A stretch of 64,000 bases of DNA from Methylacidiphilum infernorum V4 (GTDB taxonomy: Bacteria > Verrucomicrobiota > Verrucomicrobiia > Methylacidiphilales > Methylacidiphilaceae). The stretch is taken from positions 1,116,001-1,180,000 of the forward strand of contig NC_010794.1 in NCBI RefSeq assembly GCF_000019665.1. The letters are read 5' to 3'. Both the position numbers and the translations under genes were made by a program. Numbering within the stretch: position 1 is the first letter of the stretch; every line of letters begins with the position of its first letter. This document shows positions 17,619 to 26,203 of the stretch, piece by piece. The notes beneath the pieces were generated by a model. The model did not search any database. It saw only the letters and a program-made list of their open reading frames with translations, and was not told the origin of the DNA.

Positions 17619-18822
17619 TTTTACCTTGATCCGAAAGATATTTTTTCCATCCGATCGACATCTCTCTGAGTTTGGCGACAACTTCTCTATAAATTTTTGC
17701 AAACTTTTCGATCTCCTCTTTTGTAGTTGTTATTCCCAAGCTTATCCTCACACTGGATACGGCTCTGTGGTATCCCAGTCCCACGGCTTTAAAAACATGG
17801 GAGACTCTTAAATTTTTCTGGATACAACTCGGTCCACTGGAAATCATAATCCCTTTAAGATCACAGCTTAGAACTTGGGATTCTCCACCTATGAATTCCG
17901 GACTTACATTCAAGTTCTGTATAGACCGGCTAAAGCCTGGTTGAGGTCCATTGAGGGCAATTAAAGGGATGTGGGTTAAAAGGTCGTTCCAGAGTAATTT
18001 TTGGAGATAACTGACTTTTTCTATTTTTTCTTTAAATAGTTGAGAAGTAATTTCTGCAGCTTTTGCCGTAGCGAGAACAGCGGGTAAATTTTCTGAACCT
18101 CCCCAAAAACCAAAATCCCTGTTTAAGCCCGGGATGATTGGCTCTATTTCGAAACCTTTTTTAACACAAAGGATACCCACCCCTTTCGGTCCGTTAAATT
18201 GATTGGGATTGACGACGAGAAGGGAAATAGGAAGTTGTTTTAAATCTATAGGAACCCAACCTGCGGCATACGAACCGTCACAAAAAAAAGCTATTCCTTT
18301 GTTAAAACAGAGATGAGCCACTTCTTGAACGTTTTGTATGGAACCAATTTCGGGGTTAACCCACTGAACGCAACACAGGATAGTTTGAGAAGTAGACAGT
18401 TCCTCGATGGCCTTGGGGTCAACAAATCCCTCTTTATCTACGGGAATATAACTGACGGTAGCTCCTTCGTTTTTAAGCTTCTCAAAAAGAAGTAAGATAG
18501 GTTTTTGCTCTATGGGAGTTGTCAAAATATGCTTGCCTTTCGATGCATTTCTTCTCCAAAAACCTTCTATGCCAAGCACGATAGCTTCCCAACTTCCCCC
18601 TGTAAATACTATCTCCGTTTCTTCACAACCTAGGAAAGCGGAGATACATTCCAAGGCAGATTGCAAAACTTTTTTGGAATAAATTCCTCTCTGGTGAAGA
18701 CTGCTTGGAGAGAAGGGCTCTATTGAATGTTGCTTCAATATTTCCAAGGCTTCCGGAAAAACAGGAGCAGCGGATTGATGATCCAAGTAAATGGTGCTGC
18801 CGACTTCAGCCATTTTGTGCAT
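17608..18822 (-). CDS. NifS/IscS-like protein lacking the PLP lysine
   Basis: This 404-residue protein is collinear with cysteine desulfurases (class V aminotransferases): TIYLDHQSAAPVFPEAL at the start, TGGSWEAI, and a C-terminal SVRISLGITTTKEEIE. Key positions differ. The Schiff-base lysine in the S-x-HK-x2-GPKG motif is Gln208 (NPNQFNGPKG), and the PLP-stacking His is Gln106 (PIEQKP). The cofactor Asp (FFCDGSY) and the sulfur-accepting Cys333 (SSGPSC) remain. It therefore probably cannot work as a normal desulfurase; a scaffold, sulfur-transfer or regulatory role is possible. It is co-transcribed with the PAP2 gene. Confidence 0.7.
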   Translation of the reverse strand: MHKMAEVGSTIYLDHQSAAPVFPEALEILKQHSIEPFSPSSLHQRGIYSKKVLQSALECISAFLGCEETEIVFTGGSWEAIVLGIEGFWRRNASKGKHILTTPIEQKPILLLFEKLKNEGATVSYIPVDKEGFVDPKAIEELSTSQTILCCVQWVNPEIGSIQNVQEVAHLCFNKGIAFFCDGSYAAGWVPIDLKQLPISLLVVNPNQFNGPKGVGILCVKKGFEIEPIIPGLNRDFGFWGGSENLPAVLATAKAAEITSQLFKEKIEKVSYLQKLLWNDLLTHIPLIALNGPQPGFSRSIQNLNVSPEFIGGESQVLSCDLKGIMISSGPSCIQKNLRVSHVFKAVGLGYHRAVSSVRISLGITTTKEEIEKFAKIYREVVAKLREMSIGWKKYLSDQGKNEE

Positions 18823-18870
18823 GCCCTATTTTTAAAGAAATACAGAAGCGGGATCCAATATGAAAACAAT

Positions 18871-19671
18871 TTAACTTGAAGTATTGTCTAAAGCTAAATA
18901 AGAAATTTTATTTTTTTTTACAGATTTTGTATAAATAGGTCCGAACCAAGTATCCACTAAACAAAGGCCAAAGAATGCTCCAAAGGGAATCGTATAATAA
19001 AAAGCCATGGTCAGGGCGTTTACACCGAGAAGAAAAGTGGAAGCAATTAAATAATCTGTCTTGGCGAGAGAAAAAAGCCTAAAATTTTCAGAATAATTCA
19101 AGGCACAATCAAAAACATTGACCCCGTCAAGCCATCGACAGCAGGCCACCCCACAAAAAGGAATAACAAACCATAAAATAGGAGGAACAAAAAGAGAAAG
19201 AAGAGCTGTCGGCAATCCCAAGAGCTGAATAAAGATATAATAAACGACCCCCATCCATAAGATTGCAGGAAAAATGAGTGTTGTCAAAGCAATCATCAAC
19301 TTCGCCGCCCCTTCCCTGGCATAGTTCCAAAACAACGAAAGATTCCATTCTGGAAGTTGTTGCGGCTTGCCGTTTTTTGCCCTCCGTAAAACCTCAAAAG
19401 TAAATCCAAGGGGAAACCAGAAAGTACAGACATTGATGATGAGGAGTCCTAAAAATGTGCTGGGGAGCTTGCCTTCACCGTAGGAAGAACCTATTTTAGG
19501 AACCAGCGCTAAAAGGAAAGGATTGATAAGGAGAAAACCCCCAATGATGACTTTTATCCACCACCAAGGATCTGAAAAAACCTGGGAAAACCCCTTTTTA
19601 ATGTCTGTAAAAAAGTTGAATCGAAGTTCTTCAGATGTATCAGAAGGGTGAAAAGCTTCTTCATGCGGCAT
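18871..19671 (-). CDS. DUF4013 family membrane protein
   Basis: This is a 266-residue polytopic protein with about six hydrophobic helices and long Phe/Leu/Ile-rich segments. The stretch FEVLRRAKNGKPQQLPEW, followed by a Trp-containing helix and a basic loop, is characteristic of the DUF4013 family. The function of the family is unknown. It is likely to be in the inner membrane. Gene spacing is loose (48 bases to the NifS-like gene), so operon membership is uncertain. Confidence 0.65.
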   Translation of the reverse strand: MPHEEAFHPSDTSEELRFNFFTDIKKGFSQVFSDPWWWIKVIIGGFLLINPFLLALVPKIGSSYGEGKLPSTFLGLLIINVCTFWFPLGFTFEVLRRAKNGKPQQLPEWNLSLFWNYAREGAAKLMIALTTLIFPAILWMGVVYYIFIQLLGLPTALLSLFVPPILWFVIPFCGVACCRWLDGVNVFDCALNYSENFRLFSLAKTDYLIASTFLLGVNALTMAFYYTIPFGAFFGLCLVDTWFGPIYTKSVKKNKISYLALDNTSS

Positions 19672-19804
19672 CGGTTACACACTCCTCGTCATTTTATTTT
19701 TTAAATTTTTTCAATAGAAACGATAAAAATTGTAGGCTCTTATATTCTCTATTCAAGGAGATTCTATTAAAGCAGGCTATAACGATCCTTTTGCTTTTCA
19801 TCGG

Positions 19805-20161
19805 TCATTTATCCCTCATGCCTCCATGACCCCATCCCAATGGCTCACCCCCTAGCAGATGCAAATGGAGATGAGGTATGCTTTCTCCGGCATCTGGACC
19901 GTTATTAATGATGATCCGATAACCTGAATTAAATATGGAAAGCTCACGGGCAACCTTATTTGCGACTAAAAGCAAGTGTCCTAAGAGAGTGATATCGGTA
20001 GGACCGGCTTCTCCGAGTCGTGGGATTTCCTTCCTAGGCACAATTAAAACATGTACCCTGGCAACGGGATGGATGTCGTGAAAAACAACACAATGTTCAT
20101 CTTCGTAGATAATCTCGGCGGGAACTTTTCGAGAAATAATCTGACTAAATAAAGAAGCCAT
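19805..20161 (-). CDS. HIT family nucleotide-binding hydrolase
   Basis: This 118-residue Hint-branch HIT protein has the active-site triad HLHLHLLGG (H-x-H-x-H). The N-terminal part has FSQIISRKVPAEIIYED and the conserved V-x-VLIVPRKEIPRL. These enzymes hydrolyse nucleotide phosphoramidates such as adenosine monophosphoramidate. Its start lies 10 bases after nrdR, so the pair is probably cotranscribed. Confidence 0.88.
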   Translation of the reverse strand: MASLFSQIISRKVPAEIIYEDEHCVVFHDIHPVARVHVLIVPRKEIPRLGEAGPTDITLLGHLLLVANKVARELSIFNSGYRIIINNGPDAGESIPHLHLHLLGGEPLGWGHGGMRDK

Positions 20162-20171
20162 AAGTGGTTAC

Positions 20172-20672
20172 CTACTTTGAAGAGGCTTGAAGAAGCATGG
20201 GAACTGATTTCGAAGGACCTTCATTCATTTTAAGCTCCGATATTACATTCATAAAATCCTTGGCATCATGAAATTTGCAGTATACGGAGGCAAAGCGAAT
20301 AAAAGCCACTTCATCTATAGTTTTCAATTTATTCATCACTTTTGTCCCGATGACAAAAGAAGGAATAATGGGCGATTTTTCTGCGCTGCATTCTTCGATA
20401 ATTTGATCAACAAAATCTTCAATCTGGGATTGGGTAATGGGCCTTTTTTCTAAAGCCTTTTGTATACCGATCATTAATTTATTTCTATCAAATTGTTCGA
20501 TCGAACCATTTCTTTTTTTAACAAAAAGTTCAATTTCTTGAACTTCTTCATAAGTGGTAAAGCGATAACCACATCGCAAACACTCCCTCCGTCGGCGAAT
20601 GGACTTTCCTTCTTTTATGGGCCTGGAGTCGATAACCTTATCCTCCATATTTCCACATTTGATGCATTTCAT
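20172..20672 (-). CDS. nrdR: Transcriptional repressor NrdR
   Basis: This is a 166-residue NrdR. The N-terminal zinc ribbon has C-x2-C pairs in KCIKCGNMED and RRRECLRCGYRFTTYE. An ATP-cone domain follows (VKKRNGSIEQFDRNKL to about residue 135). NrdR represses ribonucleotide reductase genes when dATP is high. No nrd genes or NrdR boxes were found in the window, so the target lies elsewhere. The last ~20 residues form a variable tail. Confidence 0.94.
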   Translation of the reverse strand: MKCIKCGNMEDKVIDSRPIKEGKSIRRRRECLRCGYRFTTYEEVQEIELFVKKRNGSIEQFDRNKLMIGIQKALEKRPITQSQIEDFVDQIIEECSAEKSPIIPSFVIGTKVMNKLKTIDEVAFIRFASVYCKFHDAKDFMNVISELKMNEGPSKSVPMLLQASSK

Positions 20673-20819
20673 ACTTGAAATGACAATATTATCCTATTTT
20701 ATTTATAAAAAGAGAGCAATTACAAATAGATCTTTTATAACATTAATATCTTAGCCTTGATTTATCTTAGCCGATTTTATTCTTTGTATTCAAGATAAAC
20801 ATAATCCCCTTTTAAGCCT

Positions 20820-21272
20820 ATGAAAATCCTCACATCCATGCTTGCAGAGGAAACATTGGTCATCGATAATGATATCTCCTCTTCAATTCTTGATTTAAAA
20901 GAACCCCATCTCAAGGAGTCTTCGTCGATCCGGATCCATCTCACCGCCTACAAAGATGATCAAACCGTCTACGTTTATGGAACTTTAAAAACTTCCATTC
21001 TCATTCAATGTGGCAGGTGCTGTAATTGGTTTGAATATCCCATTGAAGTTCCTCATTTTAAGTTTCAGCTTACTCCTCCCTTACCTGTGGAGATCGATTT
21101 GACGGAAAGAATCAGAGAAGATATACTGCTTGCCTTACCCATGATTGGGTTTTGCGGTCCAAACGTAGCTAATGGTTGCTTTGGTAAAGATCTTTTCAAT
21201 GAACAAAACAAAGAAAAATCCATTCATGGAGAAGGTATATGGAAAGTGCTTGAAAAAATTAAAAAAAGATAG
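20820..21272 (+). CDS. DUF177/YceD-like protein
   Basis: The 150-residue product lies directly upstream of rpmF, as yceD does in most bacteria. Family features are visible: a beta-rich N-terminal half with TVYVYGTLKTSILIQCGRC, the conserved C-x2-C after the strand, then EIDLTERIREDILLALPM. YceD is reported to support 23S rRNA and ribosome accumulation. The usual second Cys pair is partly present (FCGPN...NGCFG). Confidence 0.75.
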   Translation: MKILTSMLAEETLVIDNDISSSILDLKEPHLKESSSIRIHLTAYKDDQTVYVYGTLKTSILIQCGRCCNWFEYPIEVPHFKFQLTPPLPVEIDLTERIREDILLALPMIGFCGPNVANGCFGKDLFNEQNKEKSIHGEGIWKVLEKIKKR

Positions 21273-21326
21273 ACTATTTCATTTTCAAAAAAATTTCTTT
21301 GATGAACTTAAACAATAGGAAATCCT

Positions 21327-21518
21327 ATGGGTGTACCCAAAAGAATTACTTCAAAATCTAGAAAAAGATCAAGAAAATCGGCTAACCGGTGGGTGCCACC
21401 TGCTCTTTCAAAAAATAAAAAAACGGGCAACTGGGTAAAGTCCCACCATGTGGACCCTACAACGGGAATGTATAAGGGCAAGCAAGTTTTAACCTTGAAG
21501 TCGGGTGAAGAACGCTAA
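21327..21518 (+). CDS. rpmF: Large ribosomal subunit protein bL32
   Basis: This is a 63-residue basic protein starting MGVPKRITSKSRKRSRKSAN, the usual start of bL32. The central part (GNWVKSHHVDPTTGMYKG) has HH in place of the common zinc-binding cysteines, so it appears to be a Cys-less type. It belongs to the DUF177-rpmF-plsX-fabH arrangement conserved across bacteria, coupling ribosome and lipid synthesis. Confidence 0.93.
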   Translation: MGVPKRITSKSRKRSRKSANRWVPPALSKNKKTGNWVKSHHVDPTTGMYKGKQVLTLKSGEER

Positions 21519-21541
21519 CTCTCATGCTCGAGACATCACCC

Positions 21542-22585
21542 ATGAAGATTGCTCTTGATGCCATGGGCGGAGATTTCGCTCCCGAAGCTCCTATAATGGG
21601 AGCGATTCATGCTCTAAGGGTATTTTCAGATATACAACTTATTCTTGTCGGGACTGAACCGACGATAAAAGAAATATTCTATAAAAAAGGCGGAAATGCC
21701 GTTGAGCAGCGTGTAGAATTTCTTCATGCCTCTCAAGTTATCAGCATGGAAGATCCTGCTATTGAAAGTGTAAGACATAAAAAGGATTCTTCCATCAGTA
21801 AGTGTGTAGAACTGGTTAAAAACGGCAAAGCTGACGCCGTTGTTTCAGCTGGGAACACGGGGGCTGTTGTTGCTGCAGCGACCATATTTTTAAGAACTTT
21901 ACCGGGTATATCAAGGGCGGGTATTGCCAGCGTAATCCCTACGGAAAAGAACCCTTTTATATTGATCGACTCGGGAGCTATCATCGACTCTACGCCTGAA
22001 AACCTTCTGGATTTTGGTATAATGGGAAGCATTTATTCGAAAAAGATTCTCGGGGTGGCTCATCCTCGGGTTGGGTTATTAAGCATAGGCACTGAAAATA
22101 TCAAGGGGAATGAGTTAACAAGGGGAGCTTTCAAGCTTTTATCAAAAACCCATTTAAATTTCGTGGGGAATATCGAAGGTCGAGATCTTTTTGAAAATCC
22201 TGTCGATGTCGTTGTCTGTGATGGGTTTGTAGGCAATGTGGTCTTGAAAACCTCTGAAAGTGTTGCTACAGCCATTGTCCGCTGGTTAAAAAGAGAGTTT
22301 AGCAAAAATCCCGTCCGCATATTGGGCGCACTTTTAGCCAAAGGGGCTTTCGAGTCTGTAAGGAAAAAAACCAATTATGAAGAATATGGAGGAGCACTTC
22401 TTTTAGGGATTAGAGGAACTTGTATAATCGCCCATGGTTCTTCCACTCCTAAAGCGATCTGCAATGCTATAAGAGTAGCCAGAGAAGCGCTTATTCAAAA
22501 TGTTAATCATATCATTATCGAAGAGATAAAAACCCATCATGAACTTATCGAATGCCAAAAATCCTCCTCTTTACCGGTTGCCTGA
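21542..22585 (+). CDS. plsX: Phosphate acyltransferase PlsX
   Basis: The product is a 347-residue enzyme from MKIALDAMGGDFAP, the canonical PlsX start. A start at 21524 would add six residues (MLETSP). Conserved stretches include SAGNTGAVVAAAT, VCDGFVGNVVLKTSE and the C-terminal YGGALLLGIRG. It converts acyl-ACP and phosphate to acyl-phosphate for phospholipid synthesis with PlsY. Its 3' end overlaps fabH by 47 bases, so the two are translated from one message. Confidence 0.93.
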   Translation: MKIALDAMGGDFAPEAPIMGAIHALRVFSDIQLILVGTEPTIKEIFYKKGGNAVEQRVEFLHASQVISMEDPAIESVRHKKDSSISKCVELVKNGKADAVVSAGNTGAVVAAATIFLRTLPGISRAGIASVIPTEKNPFILIDSGAIIDSTPENLLDFGIMGSIYSKKILGVAHPRVGLLSIGTENIKGNELTRGAFKLLSKTHLNFVGNIEGRDLFENPVDVVVCDGFVGNVVLKTSESVATAIVRWLKREFSKNPVRILGALLAKGAFESVRKKTNYEEYGGALLLGIRGTCIIAHGSSTPKAICNAIRVAREALIQNVNHIIIEEIKTHHELIECQKSSSLPVA

Positions 22586-23570
22586 AGTGGTGATCCAAGG
22601 TAGTGGAATCTATTTACCTTCCAAGGTATTAACCAATCATGACCTGGAAAAAATGGTCAACACTACCGATGAATGGATCACTGAAAGGACAGGCATTAAA
22701 GAAAGGAGAATTGCCGGAGAAAAAGAAACCCCATCAGAAATGGGAGCCATGGCTGCTATGATGGCCCTACAAAATGCAGGATTAACAGCTGAAGATCTAG
22801 ACATGATCATAGTGGCGACCACTACTCCAGACACCATTTTTCCTTCCACCGCTTGCTACATTCAGCATAAGATCGGCGCACGGACAATACCCTCTTTTGA
22901 CATCCAAGCGGCCTGTTCTGGTTTTATTTATGGTTTTATTTTGGCCTCACATTTCATTGCATGCCGAAGCGCTAGGCACATCCTACTCATCGGGGCCGAA
23001 AAGCTTTCAGCAATCGTTAACTGGGAAGACAGAAACACCTGTGTTTTATTTGGAGATGGAGCGGGTGCTCTTATTATTTCTCCTGGAGAAAATAGCCCTG
23101 ATCAGCTTTCTTTTGATATAGGAGCGGATGGCTCCCAGTGGCAAATCCTCTATATTCCTGCTGGAGGCTCCAAGCTACCTCTCACCGCTCAAAACATCAA
23201 TCACAAGCTGCATTTTCTTCACATGGTCGGCAAAAAGGTCTTTAAATTGGCGATCGATTCCATGGAACAATCTTTAACAAGATGCATAGAAAAAGCGGGC
23301 ATCTCAGCTGAACATATAGCTTGCATTATTCCCCATCAAGCTAACTTAAGGATTATAGAAGCCTTGTCTGAGCGGCTTGGAATACCCGGTGAAAAGTTTT
23401 TTGTCAATATGGAAAAATACGGTAATACCTCTTCAGCCTGTATTCCTATAGCTTTTCATGAAGCCGTAGCTTCTCAAAGAATTAAGGAGGGGGATATCGT
23501 TCTTTTTGTTTCTTTCGGTGCGGGGATAACCTGGGGAAGTGTTTTATTTAGATATAAAGCCAAGGCTTAA
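22539..23570 (+). CDS. fabH: 3-oxoacyl-ACP synthase III
   Basis: This 343-residue condensing enzyme starts fatty-acid elongation from acetyl-CoA and malonyl-ACP. The catalytic triad is visible: Cys in FDIQAACSGFIYG, His in IIPHQANLRI, and Asn in KYGNTSSACIPIA. The N-terminal TTDEWITERTGIKERRI is family-typical. It extends about 20 residues before the usual start because of the overlap with plsX; a later internal start cannot be excluded. Confidence 0.95.
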   Translation: MNLSNAKNPPLYRLPEVVIQGSGIYLPSKVLTNHDLEKMVNTTDEWITERTGIKERRIAGEKETPSEMGAMAAMMALQNAGLTAEDLDMIIVATTTPDTIFPSTACYIQHKIGARTIPSFDIQAACSGFIYGFILASHFIACRSARHILLIGAEKLSAIVNWEDRNTCVLFGDGAGALIISPGENSPDQLSFDIGADGSQWQILYIPAGGSKLPLTAQNINHKLHFLHMVGKKVFKLAIDSMEQSLTRCIEKAGISAEHIACIIPHQANLRIIEALSERLGIPGEKFFVNMEKYGNTSSACIPIAFHEAVASQRIKEGDIVLFVSFGAGITWGSVLFRYKAKA

Positions 23571-24655
23571 AACAGGCGATTTTCTTTTAATCTCTCGACA
23601 GCTTCTTGTTGGAGTGCAAGCATTCTTTCTTTTCTTTTTACAGCTAGAGTCTCAAGATCTCTTGGATAGGTCACAAACCACTCTAGAAAGGAACAAAGCT
23701 CTTCCCAATCCTTCATTGAAACAGATTCCATGGTAATGTGTCCGTCGCTACCCATGTTATGATAGTTTTCCAAAGCCAAGCAGAGAGCAGCACCAGCGTA
23801 GCCAAACTCCATAAACGGGGTCGTCTCGCAAGTTCCTCCTCCCATGTACTTTTTCTGGTAAACAAAACCGGATTGTACTCCTTTATACTCTTCCATGGCC
23901 TTTTGAAGCCAAGCAACGACATTGGCATCAAAAAGCCTTGTCTTATCTCCTACTCTTAAAACTGGACCTTGATCAATAGAACAATATCCCCGCGCTTGAC
24001 TTGTCTCGATTGAAACCATAATCGTATTTTGGGGATTTAAGGTTTTCTTCTTGAGGAAAGCGAGAGTTCCCCAAAACCCAATTTCTTCTGCCCTTGAAAA
24101 CAGGACCGCTATTTTCGTATTCAGCTTTTTGGAGGCAACCCGAATAAGGAGGTGGATTAAAGTACAAACCCCTACCAGATCATCACAGGCCCTGCTCAAA
24201 AAAAATCCATTTTTGATCTCATAAGGAGGAAGATTGAACATTCCCATGGAATTTGGAGGTGGAGCGGGCTTACATTCTACACTTTTCTTGTTTCCCGCGA
24301 TTTTAAAACTCTTTAGCTTACACTCGCAAACTTGCTCCCCATTATCTTCTCTATAAAAAGTCAAAGGGGCTTCTTTAAGATAGGATTCGTCGATACCTCC
24401 AAGAAGAAAAATACGGCCCTCTTCGTCAGAATAAAAGCCAGGATGATCCATGTGGGCGGTAAAAAGCAGCAAGGGAATTGAACGATCGTTTTGGGTAGAA
24501 TCGATGCTTACGTAAAGATTAGAATACTCATCGATTTCGATTTTCGTTTGCGGGTATTCCGATAAAATAGCATATATTTCCTTAGCAATGAATTGTTCAT
24601 GCAAGGGGACCGTGGGAACAGAAAAAATGCGTTTTATAATTTTATCCAAAGTCAT
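23567..24655 (-). CDS. M42 family metallo-aminopeptidase
   Basis: This 362-residue protein has the M42 (tetrahedral/deblocking aminopeptidase, also endoglucanase-like) metal ligands in order: FTAHMDHPG, RACDDLVG, SRAEEIGFWG, SIETSQ and a late His in LENYHNMG. Such enzymes form large dodecameric peptidases that trim peptides left by proteolysis in the cytoplasm. It overlaps fabH tail to tail by 4 bases. Confidence 0.85.
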   Translation of the reverse strand: MTLDKIIKRIFSVPTVPLHEQFIAKEIYAILSEYPQTKIEIDEYSNLYVSIDSTQNDRSIPLLLFTAHMDHPGFYSDEEGRIFLLGGIDESYLKEAPLTFYREDNGEQVCECKLKSFKIAGNKKSVECKPAPPPNSMGMFNLPPYEIKNGFFLSRACDDLVGVCTLIHLLIRVASKKLNTKIAVLFSRAEEIGFWGTLAFLKKKTLNPQNTIMVSIETSQARGYCSIDQGPVLRVGDKTRLFDANVVAWLQKAMEEYKGVQSGFVYQKKYMGGGTCETTPFMEFGYAGAALCLALENYHNMGSDGHITMESVSMKDWEELCSFLEWFVTYPRDLETLAVKRKERMLALQQEAVERLKENRLF

Positions 24656-24692
24656 GATCGAATAAAATGGGTACGGATATAAGGGTTAGCCT

Positions 24693-26186
24693 TTGAGAAA
24701 AGATCCTCAACAGCAAGCTTTAAAATTGAATATACAAGTTGATAAAATCCTTTGCAAAGAGAAAAGTATCAGGCCTAGAGAAGAATGCGGAGTTTTTGCC
24801 ATTTATGGTCATGCCAATGCGGCAGAACTGACTTATTATGGGTTATATGCTTTGCAGCATCGAGGACAAGAAAGTGCAGGAATAGCGAGTTTTAGTCCCT
24901 TAAAGCTTCACTTTCAAGTTTTTAAGGGCATGGGGCTTGTATCTCAAGTCTTTGACACCCATTCTTTGTCCTCGCTTCAAGGAACAATGGCTATTGGACA
25001 TGTACGTTATTCAACTACGGGTTCGAGCACTCTTCTTAACGCTCAGCCCATCGTCGTTTCTTGTTCAAAAGGAGAGCTCGCGTTAGCGCATAATGGCAAC
25101 ATCGTCAATGCTGCTTCTATTCGAAGGGAACTTGAAAACAAGGGTTCTATTTTTCAAACGACATCCGATTCAGAAGTCATTCTTCACCTGATGGCTCAAC
25201 CGACCAAGGAAGATATTGTCGGGAGTTTTATTAATGCTCTTAAAAAAATCAAGGGGGCTTTTTCCTGCGTCCTTTTGACACGCAAGGGAATAATGGCGGC
25301 AAGAGATCCTTTGGGTTTTCGTCCTCTCTCTCTTGGGACGATCGAAAGCGGTTATGTTATATCGAGTGAGACATGCGCGTTTGACCTTATTCATGCAGAA
25401 TACCTCCGAGATATTAATCCTGGAGAAGTTGTATTTATCGGGGAAGAAGGCCTACAATCCTATTCTCTTAATGAAAATGTCTCAAGAAAAGCCTTTTGTA
25501 TTTTCGAATATGTATATTTCGCCCGACCCGATAGCAATATTGCAGGGCTTAACGTCAGCAAAGCACGAATTCAAATGGGCCGGGAACTTGCTAAACTTTA
25601 TCCCGTAGATGCCGATATCGTGGTCCCTGTTCCCGATTCGGGTAATTATGCCGCCCTTGGCTATTCTGAACAATCTGCAATTCCCTACTATCCTGCCTTT
25701 GTCCGCAACCATTACATAGGAAGAACGTTCATTCAACCCACACAGCTTATTCGAGACTTCAGCGTCCGCATAAAGCTAAACCTAATTCAGCAAGCTATAA
25801 AAGGGAAAAGAGTGGTTGTAGTTGACGATTCGATTGTTAGGGGAACTACGGCCAGGGCTAGAGTGGTTAACCTAAGAGAAGCGGGGGCAAAAGAAGTCCA
25901 TATTAGGGTAAGTTGTCCTCCTCACCGGTTCCCCTGTCATTACGGCATAGATTTCCCCAACCCCAAGAGCCTTTTAGCTAACCAGTTGGCTGCGGAAGAT
26001 ATTTGCAAGTATCTTGGAGCAGATTCTATTGGCTACCTTTCTCATGAAGCCATGATCAAAGCTTGTTCAGAAGCTTGCACAGAATTTTGTACCGCCTGCT
26101 TTACGGGAAAATATCCTGTAGATTTTGATCCTGACCTAGACAAAATGATACTCGAAAGGCGACCCTTTTTTGAAAACTTTTCCTAA
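24693..26186 (+). CDS. purF: Amidophosphoribosyltransferase
   Basis: The 497-residue product catalyses the first committed step of purine synthesis. The start is a TTG. The nucleophile is Cys32 in REECGVFAIYG, so 31 residues would have to be removed as propeptide, longer than the 11 of Bacillus. The N-terminal glutaminase domain has YGLYALQHRGQES and GHVRYSTTG. The PRTase motif is VVVVDDSIVRGTT. Cysteines matching the four [4Fe-4S] ligands of the Bacillus-type enzyme are seen (KAFCIFEY, FPCHYG, CTEFCTACFTG), so this is the Fe-S, processed class. purM follows 18 bases downstream. Confidence 0.94.
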   Translation: MRKDPQQQALKLNIQVDKILCKEKSIRPREECGVFAIYGHANAAELTYYGLYALQHRGQESAGIASFSPLKLHFQVFKGMGLVSQVFDTHSLSSLQGTMAIGHVRYSTTGSSTLLNAQPIVVSCSKGELALAHNGNIVNAASIRRELENKGSIFQTTSDSEVILHLMAQPTKEDIVGSFINALKKIKGAFSCVLLTRKGIMAARDPLGFRPLSLGTIESGYVISSETCAFDLIHAEYLRDINPGEVVFIGEEGLQSYSLNENVSRKAFCIFEYVYFARPDSNIAGLNVSKARIQMGRELAKLYPVDADIVVPVPDSGNYAALGYSEQSAIPYYPAFVRNHYIGRTFIQPTQLIRDFSVRIKLNLIQQAIKGKRVVVVDDSIVRGTTARARVVNLREAGAKEVHIRVSCPPHRFPCHYGIDFPNPKSLLANQLAAEDICKYLGADSIGYLSHEAMIKACSEACTEFCTACFTGKYPVDFDPDLDKMILERRPFFENFS

Positions 26187-26203
26187 CCTTTTCCCCTTCG
26201 TTT

